NCBI GenBank assembly: GCA_046760105.1
Contig: JBHIDJ010000114.1
Coordinates: forward strand, 1-9,623
Length of the DNA stretch: 9,623 nucleotides
DNA from: JBHIDJ01 sp046760105
Lineage (GTDB): Bacteria; Pseudomonadota; Gammaproteobacteria; Acidiferrobacterales; SPGG2
Direction of reading: 5' to 3'
Part shown: in pieces, positions 1 to 5,296 of the stretch
Layout: each line of letters starts with the position of its first letter
How positions within the stretch are numbered: position 1 is the first letter of the stretch
Position numbers and translations under genes: made by a program
Notes under the pieces: generated by a model
The model's input: the letters and a program-made list of their open reading frames with translations, nothing else
Databases searched by the model: none
Told to the model about the DNA's origin: nothing

Positions 1-1
1 C

Positions 2-196
2 GAGGTGGTCGACCACATCCGCGACAGCGACACTGACGTGGTGATCAACCTGACGACCCGTATGGGCGGCACTTGGGTCGTCAGCGACGATGATCTTCAC
101 GCTCCGGGGGCGGGATCGGACTTTGCCAGAACTGGCCGAAGGTCAAGTGCTAAGGTTTGTCTGGTTCTCAACGACTCAGGAAATGTCGGAGGGTGA
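2..196 (+). pseudogene. Fragment of a beta-keto acid cleavage enzyme (BKACE / DUF849)
   Basis: The frame is open from the left edge, so the true start is outside the window. The first 40 or so residues resemble the core of the BKACE (3-keto-5-aminohexanoate cleavage enzyme) family: the segment DVVINLTTRMGG matches the family signature NLTTGMGG, and it is followed by a D-rich loop and PGAGSDF. Family members condense a beta-keto acid with acetyl-CoA to give acetoacetate and a CoA ester, as in lysine fermentation and carnitine breakdown. After about position 121 the similarity stops. The expected downstream motif (a PEICTLD-like segment) is missing in all three forward frames, and the reading ends in an unrelated tail at 194-196. 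The usual Gly of the signature is Arg here. The stop lies two bases from the end of the converging aminotransferase gene. I read it as a 3'-truncated relic. The family call is from recalled motifs over a short stretch. Confidence 0.55.
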
Positions 197-198
197 CT

Positions 199-1626
199 TT
201 AGGTGGGGGACGGTCCACCTGGGCTTGGCGTACCGCGTCCAGAAATCCGCAGCGGTTCCCGACGAACGTCCTCCCAAGCACTGCGGATCCCTTCCCGCAA
301 CCGGTCAATCATGTCGTCGATCTGCTCGCGCGTGATGATGAGCGGCGGCGAAAATACATTCATGTTGATCAGGGGCCGCACGATGAGGCCAAGCCGCTGG
401 CAGTGCTCGTCGATGCGCGCCCCCATTTCCTTGTCGAGGGCTAGCGCATCCCCCCCGGCACCGTCCACCGCGGATTCGACGCAGCCCATCAAGCCCATCC
501 CGCGCACGTCGCCGACAATGGGTATTTCCCGCAATTCCTGGAGCCGATCTTGAAAGCGGGGGCTTACTTCACGGACGTGCTCCAGGATCCCCTCGCGTTC
601 AATAATCTCGATGTTCCTAAGCGCTGCCGCGCAAGCAACGGGATGCCCGCCAAATGTGAAGCCGTTGGAAAACAGTGTCGCGGCACCTACTTTGCTGATC
701 ACCTGGGAAAAGGTCCGGTCGGAAATAAGCACGGCGCCAAGCGGAACGTAGCCCGACGTAATGCCTTTGGCGCAGGTGATGATGTCCGGTTCAATGTCGA
801 AAACATCCTTCGAGGCGAACCAATGTCCGAGCCTCCCAAACGCGGTCACGACCTCGTCTGAGATATAAAGAACATCGTACTTTCGGCACACCTCAAGGCA
901 GCGCTTTTGGTAGCCTTCCGGAGGCACGATCACGCCGCCGGATGCGAGAATGGGTTCCGCGATGAAGGCCCCAACCCTTTCCGGCCCGAGCTCGAGGATC
1001 TTGTCCTCTAGATCCTTGACCTTCGCATCGCAGAAGGCCTCTATGCTCATGCCCTCGGGTCGCCAGTAGGGATTCGGTGCAGGCACGAAATGCACCATAT
1101 CGCTGATATCGAAAAAACTGCGATCGCGCTCCTTACCTGAACAGGAGGCCGCAATATAGGTGCTGCCGTGATAGGCCTTTTGCCGCGAGATGATGAGCTT
1201 CTTTTCCGGGCGGCCTAGGAGATTGTTGTAGAAATGCACGAACCGCACGGCGGAATCGACCGCCGTTGAACCGCCTGTCGTGAAGAAGACGTGCTTAAGG
1301 TCGACAGGTGCCAAGTCCGCTATTTTTTTTGCGAGCAGCGCCGCGGGTTCGTTCGCAAGACCCCACGGTGACGTGTAGGTCATTTTCTTCGCTTGCTCGG
1401 CGATGGCTTCGGCCATTTCGACCCTGCCATGTCCGATCTGCACGCACCACATACCGCCAGGGCCGTCGATCAGCTCTCGACCTTTGGAATCGTACAGGTA
1501 AATTCCTTCGGCACGGCAAATGACCGTGCGGTTCTGGTGACCGAACGTGGAGAGATCTTCCCAAGGATGCAGGAAATAGTTATTGTCATAACTGCGGATC
1601 GTCTGCGTGTAATTGTCACCGCTCAT
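199..1626 (-). CDS. Class III PLP-dependent aminotransferase (omega-amino acid / amine:pyruvate type)
   Basis: This enzyme should move an amino group from an omega-amino acid or amine to a keto acid such as pyruvate, in the cytoplasm. From the ATG at 1626 the protein has 475 residues, a normal full length. Visible landmarks: HPWEDL near residue 20; the cofactor-phosphate loop TTGGSTAVDSA near 116-126 (many relatives have GSEAND here); AYHGST near 151-156; the PLP-pyridine aspartate in DEVVTAFGR (D257); and the Schiff-base lysine in CAKGITSGY (K287). An in-frame ATG at 1728 would add 34 residues with no family resemblance. A plausible promoter lies inside that extension, which favours the 1626 start, although no good ribosome binding site precedes it. 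The last 15 residues are rich in Gly, Ser and Pro and look unlike family ends, perhaps a junction with the BKACE relic. The exact substrate cannot be read from sequence. Confidence 0.9.
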   Translation of the reverse strand: MSGDNYTQTIRSYDNNYFLHPWEDLSTFGHQNRTVICRAEGIYLYDSKGRELIDGPGGMWCVQIGHGRVEMAEAIAEQAKKMTYTSPWGLANEPAALLAKKIADLAPVDLKHVFFTTGGSTAVDSAVRFVHFYNNLLGRPEKKLIISRQKAYHGSTYIAASCSGKERDRSFFDISDMVHFVPAPNPYWRPEGMSIEAFCDAKVKDLEDKILELGPERVGAFIAEPILASGGVIVPPEGYQKRCLEVCRKYDVLYISDEVVTAFGRLGHWFASKDVFDIEPDIITCAKGITSGYVPLGAVLISDRTFSQVISKVGAATLFSNGFTFGGHPVACAAALRNIEIIEREGILEHVREVSPRFQDRLQELREIPIVGDVRGMGLMGCVESAVDGAGGDALALDKEMGARIDEHCQRLGLIVRPLINMNVFSPPLIITREQIDDMIDRLREGIRSAWEDVRREPLRISGRGTPSPGGPSPT

Positions 1627-1694
1627 CTTGTTTAGGCGTACGAATGTTAGAGGCCGCCCACCTCCGAGATACTGTGAAGAGTTCCAGCCGATCG

Positions 1695-1723
1695 ATTGTA
1701 ACTCTTTGGCACACAGTCGTGAA
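1695..1723 (-). promoter_or_regulatory. Possible sigma70 promoter for the aminotransferase
   Basis: On the minus strand TTCACG (-35, 1718-1723) is separated by 17 bases from TACAAT (-10, 1695-1700). The -10 box matches the consensus at five of six positions and the -35 at four. Transcription would start near 1688, leaving a leader of about 60 bases before the ATG at 1626. Found by eye only. Confidence 0.3.
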
Positions 1724-1889
1724 ATCACGCCGTCAAATGCTTGGAAAAAACTGCCGCCGGCTAGGTGTACACTACTTTCATTAACTTCGCCGAAGAGCCC
1801 CGAAAACTCGCGGACGCGATTAAGGGGCTTAAAGGAGTCAGTCGGCCTTATCGACTGGCGAAGACGCTAGGGTGTGCGTCATAACGTTT

Positions 1890-2381
1890 ATGGAATGGCT
1901 CGAAGCGCTCAGTTATATCGTCACCATCGTCGGGCTCCCGGGCGCAATTTTTTTCTTTCTGCACGAACAGCGAAAACACCGCGAGAATGAGGAGGAGGCA
2001 TCGTACCAGCGGCTGTCAGATGGCTATGCCAACCTTCTCCAACTTGCCCTGGACAACGCCGACTTACAGCTCTTCGGTGACTATTCGCAAGACGTGGAAC
2101 TGACGGCTGAACAGCAAGAACGAAAGAGGGTTATGTTCGCGGTTCTTGTGTCGTTATTCGAACGTGCATACATCACGCTCTACGAAGAAAAAATGAATCG
2201 TCACGCGACGCGTCTGTGGCTTTCCTGGGAAGATTATATAAGTGACTGGTGTCGACGGCCGAATTTTCGTGAAGCGCTCCCGGAGCTGTTGGAAGGAGAG
2301 GACGACGATTTCAGCCGCCACGATTCGGAAGCACAAAAGTCGCCAGCGTGCGGGGTAGTCTCCCCAAGAGCACCCATGTAA
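1890..2381 (+). CDS. Small membrane-anchored protein of unknown function, C-terminus probably frameshifted
   Basis: I do not recognise a named family. From the ATG at 1890 the protein has 163 residues. One hydrophobic helix (about residues 8-25, YIVTIVGLPGAIFFFL) is followed by a basic/acidic charged stretch (HEQRKHRENEEEAS) and a soluble, largely helical domain with many Leu, Glu and aromatic residues. This suggests a single-pass inner-membrane protein with a cytoplasmic domain. A GTG six codons upstream (1872) is an alternative start; neither start has a clear ribosome binding site. The end is odd: after DDDFSRH the frame runs into a Ser/Pro-rich tail. Dropping one base near 2322 instead gives IRKHKSRQRAG and a stop at 2356-2358, a basic end typical of such proteins. 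The gene may therefore carry a one-base insertion or a sequencing error. It lies upstream of, but more than 250 bases from, the methyltransferase. Confidence 0.6.
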   Translation: MEWLEALSYIVTIVGLPGAIFFFLHEQRKHRENEEEASYQRLSDGYANLLQLALDNADLQLFGDYSQDVELTAEQQERKRVMFAVLVSLFERAYITLYEEKMNRHATRLWLSWEDYISDWCRRPNFREALPELLEGEDDDFSRHDSEAQKSPACGVVSPRAPM

Positions 2382-2424
2382 CGGTTTGGCGGGCGCACGC
2401 TTCTATGCGTTCAGTTAACCTTAC

Positions 2425-2447
2425 GAACGCTCATTTAATGAGTGTTC
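2425..2447 (+). promoter_or_regulatory. Operator-like inverted repeat upstream of the methyltransferase
   Basis: Two 11-base arms, GAACGCTCATT and AATGAGTGTTC, face each other across a single central T; they pair at 10 of 11 positions. The size, near-perfect symmetry and position just upstream of a TTGACA box suggest a binding site for a dimeric repressor, and TetR-type operators often look like this. No regulator gene is present in the window, so the ligand and protein are unknown. Confidence 0.4.
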
Positions 2448-2459
2448 AATTCAAAGGGA

Positions 2460-2489
2460 TTGACAAGATCACCTTTTACGGTCTAGGTT
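2460..2489 (+). promoter_or_regulatory. Possible sigma70 promoter for the methyltransferase
   Basis: A perfect TTGACA (2460-2465) is followed after 18 bases by TAGGTT (2484-2489), a weak -10 match. Transcription would start near 2496, giving a leader of roughly 145 bases. The operator-like palindrome ends 12 bases upstream. The -10 is poor, so activator help or another -10 is possible. Confidence 0.27.
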
Positions 2490-2631
2490 TTGCGGCATTG
2501 CATTGCAATAAAGAGCGAACAAGACTCGGGGCCACGCGATATCTGGACGCAGGATCCGGGCGGCGATTCTTAAGCGCTGGCAATTGCACGCAGCGCTCCG
2601 TCATTTAGGGGAAGCATACAGGCATAAACGT

Positions 2632-2636
2632 GGAGG
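2632..2636 (+). promoter_or_regulatory. Ribosome binding site that decides the methyltransferase start
   Basis: GGAGG directly abuts the ATG at 2637, which is too close for normal initiation. It sits six bases before the in-frame GTG at 2643, which is ideal spacing. This favours GTG 2643 as the true start. Confidence 0.5.
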
Positions 2637-2642
2637 ATGATC

Positions 2643-3437
2643 GTGGGCGAGCAGGGCGAGCACCAGAACGAGTATCACGACGCCGTGGTGGATATGCTGG
2701 AGCTGATCTGGGGCAAGGGCTACATGACCCCGGGCGGGCCAAACAACGTCAAGCAGACGGTGCAAGGCCTCGATCTGCGGGACAAGCTGGTGCTTGACAT
2801 CGGATCGGGTATCGGCGGTCCCGACTTGGTGTTGGCGGGTGAACTGGGCGCGCGGGTGATCGGCCTCGACCTGGAAGCGCCGCTGATTCGCCGTGCCGAG
2901 GCCTATGCGCGGGAGGCGGGGCTGACCGATCGCATCGAGTTCCGTCAGGTTACGCCCGGGTCCACCATCCAGATGGACGATGCTGCAATAGACGTGGTTT
3001 TCAGTTGTGGCGCCTTCACCCAGATCAAGAACAAGCGTGGCATGTTCCAGGAGGTCTATCGCGTCCTGAAGCCAGGTGGGGCTTTCGCGTGCTATGACTG
3101 GATGAAAAACGAAGGGCCCTACAGTGACGACATGCACTATTGGTTTGAGCTCGAGGGCCTCACCTATGCCATGGACACGTTGGAGAACCACGGCCAGCTG
3201 CTGAAAGACGTCGGCTTTGTCGATGTCGAGCTCGAGGATACCTGGCGGTGGTATCGCGACTGCTGTCGTGACGAGTACGAACGCATGAAGGGTCTCTTGA
3301 AGGCACAGATGATCGAGGTGCTCGGAAGGGATCAACAGAAGCACTTTGTTGAGAACTGGCGGGCCACGGTAGTCGTGCTGGACAAGGGCGAGATGCGCCC
3401 AGGGCGCTATCGGGGTTTCAAGCCAGCCAAACCCTAG
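2643..3437 (+). CDS. SAM-dependent methyltransferase, phosphoethanolamine N-methyltransferase-like
   Basis: A class I methyltransferase of 264 residues from GTG 2643 (266 from the ATG at 2637). It should transfer a methyl group from S-adenosylmethionine, probably to an amine nitrogen. The N-terminal pattern WGKGYMTPGG followed by NVKQTV resembles the FGENYISSGG...T region of Plasmodium-type phosphoethanolamine methyltransferases. The SAM-binding loop is VLDIGSGIGG (about residues 50-59), followed by the ribose-binding acidic segment GLDLE (near 75-79) and the post-core motif VYRVLKPGG. The C-terminal half has the variable substrate lid and ends in a basic FKPAKP. The family includes PMT, sarcosine/dimethylglycine and other N-methyltransferases, so the substrate is not fixed. 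With a TMADH-like enzyme nearby, an N-methylated amine or betaine is a reasonable guess. The gene converges with the hydrolase, leaving 47 bases between the stops and no clear terminator. Confidence 0.85.
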   Translation: MGEQGEHQNEYHDAVVDMLELIWGKGYMTPGGPNNVKQTVQGLDLRDKLVLDIGSGIGGPDLVLAGELGARVIGLDLEAPLIRRAEAYAREAGLTDRIEFRQVTPGSTIQMDDAAIDVVFSCGAFTQIKNKRGMFQEVYRVLKPGGAFACYDWMKNEGPYSDDMHYWFELEGLTYAMDTLENHGQLLKDVGFVDVELEDTWRWYRDCCRDEYERMKGLLKAQMIEVLGRDQQKHFVENWRATVVVLDKGEMRPGRYRGFKPAKP

Positions 3438-3484
3438 GCTAGCCTTGGAGCTTTCGGTCCGCCGCCTGCGTGAGGGTTGAGCAT

Positions 3485-4348
3485 CTAGAACCGAGTGTGG
3501 GCTAGCAAGAAATCAATCAGCGCTCGAGTGGTCTCCGGATAGGCAAGCACATTGTGGACAGATCCCTCAATGACGTGTGAGAAGACATTGTCGCGCCCAC
3601 CCGATTGGCTGCCGCAGTCGCCCTGAAGTCCGCGCCGTCGGTATCGAGGGTCGTTTCGGCTAACCACGGCGAGAACCGGTCGGTCCGCCGGCGTATACAG
3701 TCCCCCGAGCCAGTCTAACTCCGCCGGCGCCGTGCAGGTCCAACCCAGGACGATGTAGCCAGCAACGTCTACCTGGCCGCCCCATAGCGCTGTAGAGACT
3801 GCGCCCTCTCCGAACCCGCCCAAGAACACATTGCCCTGATCGACCCAGGGGACCCCCCGCACATGGTTGACAGCGTTGATGAGCTCGGCGCGCCGGTATA
3901 AATCCACCAAGGGGAACATCCCCCAGTCGCTAGTCTTGCGATCACAAGCGGTGGGTCGCAACGTGCGCGCAAAACTGTTCGGAAAGATAACCGCATAGCC
4001 GACACTAGTGAGAATCTTCTCGACTTTTCCTTCGGGCAAGTTAATGCCGGTGCAGCCGTGCATGAACACGACCACGGGCACCTGGATTCCGTGTGGGAGA
4101 GCCCTGAGACGCTCTTGCACATAGGTTGTACCAAGGGGCCCTACTATCGGTCGGGACCCGGGCGCCAATGCCGAACGCGGGATATGCAGCCAGGCCTTTT
4201 CCCAGGTGTGGTTGAGTTCGTCGGGGTCATCAACCAATTCAGAAGCGGTTGCCGGATCATAACGCTCCCCGACAGCCATGGACGGCGGAGCGCTTATCAC
4301 GCCGAGCAGGACCAATATGGTAAGGATCCGAGTGCCAAGCCCCATCAT
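3485..4348 (-). CDS. Secreted alpha/beta-hydrolase-fold protein (dienelactone hydrolase-like) lacking the nucleophilic Ser
   Basis: From the ATG at 4348 the protein has 287 residues and begins with a typical Sec signal peptide: Arg at 7, a hydrophobic core at about 8-20, and a likely cut after SMA (residue 25). It should be exported to the periplasm. An alpha/beta-hydrolase core follows: VVVFMHGCTG (about 92-101) as strand plus oxyanion loop, IFPNSFARTLRPTACD as in dienelactone-hydrolase-like proteins, the nucleophile elbow, then SRNDP (D233, candidate acid) and GSVHN (H265, candidate base). At the elbow, where GxSxG is expected, the sequence is GFGEG: the nucleophile position (residue 180, codon 3809-3811) is Gly. 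The enzyme is therefore probably inactive as a hydrolase, or uses another chemistry. Cysteines near the C-terminus could form disulfides. A TTG at 4426 gives a longer frame, but that would bury the signal peptide. No strong ribosome binding site is visible. Confidence 0.75.
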   Translation of the reverse strand: MMGLGTRILTILVLLGVISAPPSMAVGERYDPATASELVDDPDELNHTWEKAWLHIPRSALAPGSRPIVGPLGTTYVQERLRALPHGIQVPVVVFMHGCTGINLPEGKVEKILTSVGYAVIFPNSFARTLRPTACDRKTSDWGMFPLVDLYRRAELINAVNHVRGVPWVDQGNVFLGGFGEGAVSTALWGGQVDVAGYIVLGWTCTAPAELDWLGGLYTPADRPVLAVVSRNDPRYRRRGLQGDCGSQSGGRDNVFSHVIEGSVHNVLAYPETTRALIDFLLAHTRF

Positions 4349-4482
4349 ATTAGTGTTCAACAGGTGGGCAGGCATAGTAATGAATGTTACCGGCGTAGAG
4401 TTCAACAGTCCTTCTGATCTGCCCAACCGTCAGATCCGTGAACCCTGTTTGCAAATTAACTCGACTGCATTTCCGATCCAGT

Positions 4483-4511
4483 ATCCTATTAGTACGTGCC
4501 CCTAATCTCAA
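4483..4511 (-). promoter_or_regulatory. Possible sigma70 promoter for the secreted hydrolase
   Basis: On the minus strand TTGAGA (-35, 4506-4511) is followed after exactly 17 bases by TAGGAT (-10, 4483-4488): five of six and four of six consensus matches. Transcription would start near 4476, about 130 bases before the chosen ATG at 4348. The promoter lies just past the ALDH relic, so the hydrolase is probably its own transcription unit. Confidence 0.38.
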
Positions 4512-4532
4512 GCGATCGGCGATCAAATGACA

Positions 4533-4605
4533 GACGCTGGCCTTAGTAAGGATACCAATAGTCTTTCACTTCTGCGCTGAAGTCCCAATGGACGTGCTTG
4601 CTGGC
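4533..4605 (-). repeat. 73-bp direct repeat, copy 1 (relic copy of the ALDH 3' end)
   Basis: This stretch is identical to 5224-5296 at 72 of 73 positions; the only difference is C at 4575 versus T at 5266. It carries the last 20 codons of the aldehyde dehydrogenase, its TAA stop and 10 bases beyond. Identity breaks off sharply at both ends. The two copies lie 691 bases apart and bracket the cupin pseudogene. Confidence 0.95.
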
Positions 4606-4707
4606 AGCGTACCACGTGATATTCAACTCGTCGTCAGCGGTTAACCGCTCTGCTCCATGCGCTAGCGCCACTCCTAATTTTTCCATTCGAAAACAATCAA
4701 CAGACAT
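4543..4707 (-). pseudogene. Relic of an aldehyde dehydrogenase C-terminus fused to unrelated sequence
   Basis: Reading from the stop at 4543-4545 upward, the last 20 codons (SKHVHWDFSAEVKDYWYPY plus one preceding Ala) equal the end of the intact ALDH except for Thr to Ala. Beyond 4605 the frame stays open but the sequence is no longer ALDH. It runs through segments such as LTADDELNITWYA back to an ATG at 4684-4686 or 4705-4707, giving a chimeric frame of 47 or 54 residues that overlaps the end of the cupin in another frame. I do not recognise the upstream part. No ALDH cofactor-binding or catalytic region is present, so it cannot be an enzyme. It is best read as debris from a duplication or recombination, though a translated short chimera cannot be excluded. 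Confidence 0.6.
4636..4649. repeat. 14-bp perfect palindrome AGCGGTTAACCGCT
   Basis: A perfect inverted repeat with no spacer lies 31 bases beyond the edge of the 73-bp repeat, inside the chimeric relic frame. A second, 10-bp palindrome (GCGCTAGCGC, 4659-4668) follows closely. There is no T-run, so neither is a standard terminator. They could be protein-binding sites or traces of the rearrangement, or chance. Confidence 0.5.
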
Positions 4708-5017
4708 CCATCCTTAGTGCGACTGTTATGGCGAGTGCCAGGCGCAAAGCAAACATAATCGCCTGGCCCGAGAACCGTTCCGTCATTCTCGATCAAATCA
4801 CCTTGAAGGATCATAAACTCCTCCCTATGTGCGTGCGTGTGTTCAGTTGTTTCGGCACCGGGATCCATTTGCATCAGATAGGTACCTACACGAGTTTTCC
4901 GATCGAAACTAAGGGCAGCAGGGCCATCTCTGGTTCGAGCTTTCCATCCAAATCGTAGGTCTCAAATCGCGCTTTCTTGGTCTGAATGATTTTACGGTCG
5001 GGATTCCGCGATGCCAT
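4674..5017 (-). pseudogene. Cupin-domain protein, frameshifted
   Basis: A strong ribosome binding site (AGGAGAGAAGG, 5019-5029) precedes an ATG at 5017. That frame reads MASRNPDRKIIQT, then ARFETYDLDG, and ends at a TAG near 4888. The rest of the protein lies in another frame, open from 4961 down to the stop at 4674-4676. It begins WKARTRDG and carries both cupin motifs: HTHAHREEF in motif 1 (HxHxxxE, metal ligands) and PGTRHN in motif 2 (the last histidine ligand). Joining the frames near 4945-4950 gives about 115 residues, normal for a single-domain cupin of the ChrR-like/cupin_2 kind. The junction holds a GGAT-type repeat (GATTTGGATGGAAAG), so loss of one 4-base unit would explain the shift. 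Role unknown; small metal-binding cupins often accompany amine catabolism. The sequence here is AT-richer than the flanking genes. Confidence 0.7.
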
Positions 5018-5223
5018 GCCTTCTCTCCTACCATACTTCGATTGGTAACATTTACTTCACGCTCTAACAGGCGATAGAACAAACGTTTTCGGCCCAAGTA
5101 GTATGAGGTTTTGCTAACATTCTGGTCGATCTTTCCTGTCATCAAATACTTGGCGATTTTCAACCCCGATATCCATTTTCAGCAAGTCCAGGCCGCTCAA
5201 TGCTTGGGTATCGATAGGCCAAC

Positions 5224-5296
5224 GACGCTGGCCTTAGTAAGGATACCAATAGTCTTTCACTTCTGTGCTGAAGTCCCAATGGACGTGCTTGCTGGC
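5224..5296 (-). repeat. 73-bp direct repeat, copy 2 (3' end of the intact ALDH)
   Basis: This is the native copy inside the aldehyde dehydrogenase gene. It covers the last 20 codons, the stop and 10 downstream bases, and matches 4533-4605 with a single substitution. On the 5223 side the similarity stops abruptly. Confidence 0.95.

Noticed and set aside
1765..1882. Short plus-strand frame with a protein-like end (GLKGVSRPYRLAKTLGCAS) before the membrane protein
   Set aside because: Only about 39 codons from a GTG without a ribosome binding site, and no family recognised. It could be another gene relic, but support is too thin for a feature.
2348..2608. Plus-strand frame of 86 codons between the membrane protein and the methyltransferase
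   Set aside because: No motif, and it runs across the promoter- and operator-like signals; the region looks intergenic.
2601..3344. Long minus-strand open frame (247 codons) opposite the methyltransferase
   Set aside because: It is the antisense shadow of a GC-rich coding gene; its His/Leu/Val-rich translation has no recognisable motif, while the plus strand has clear SAM-binding motifs.
4909..5163. Minus-strand frame of 84 codons spanning the cupin start
   Set aside because: No recognised family, and it overlaps the well-supported cupin start and ribosome binding site in another frame. A nearby segment reading LDLLKMDIG faintly recalls FkbM methyltransferases but is too short to call.
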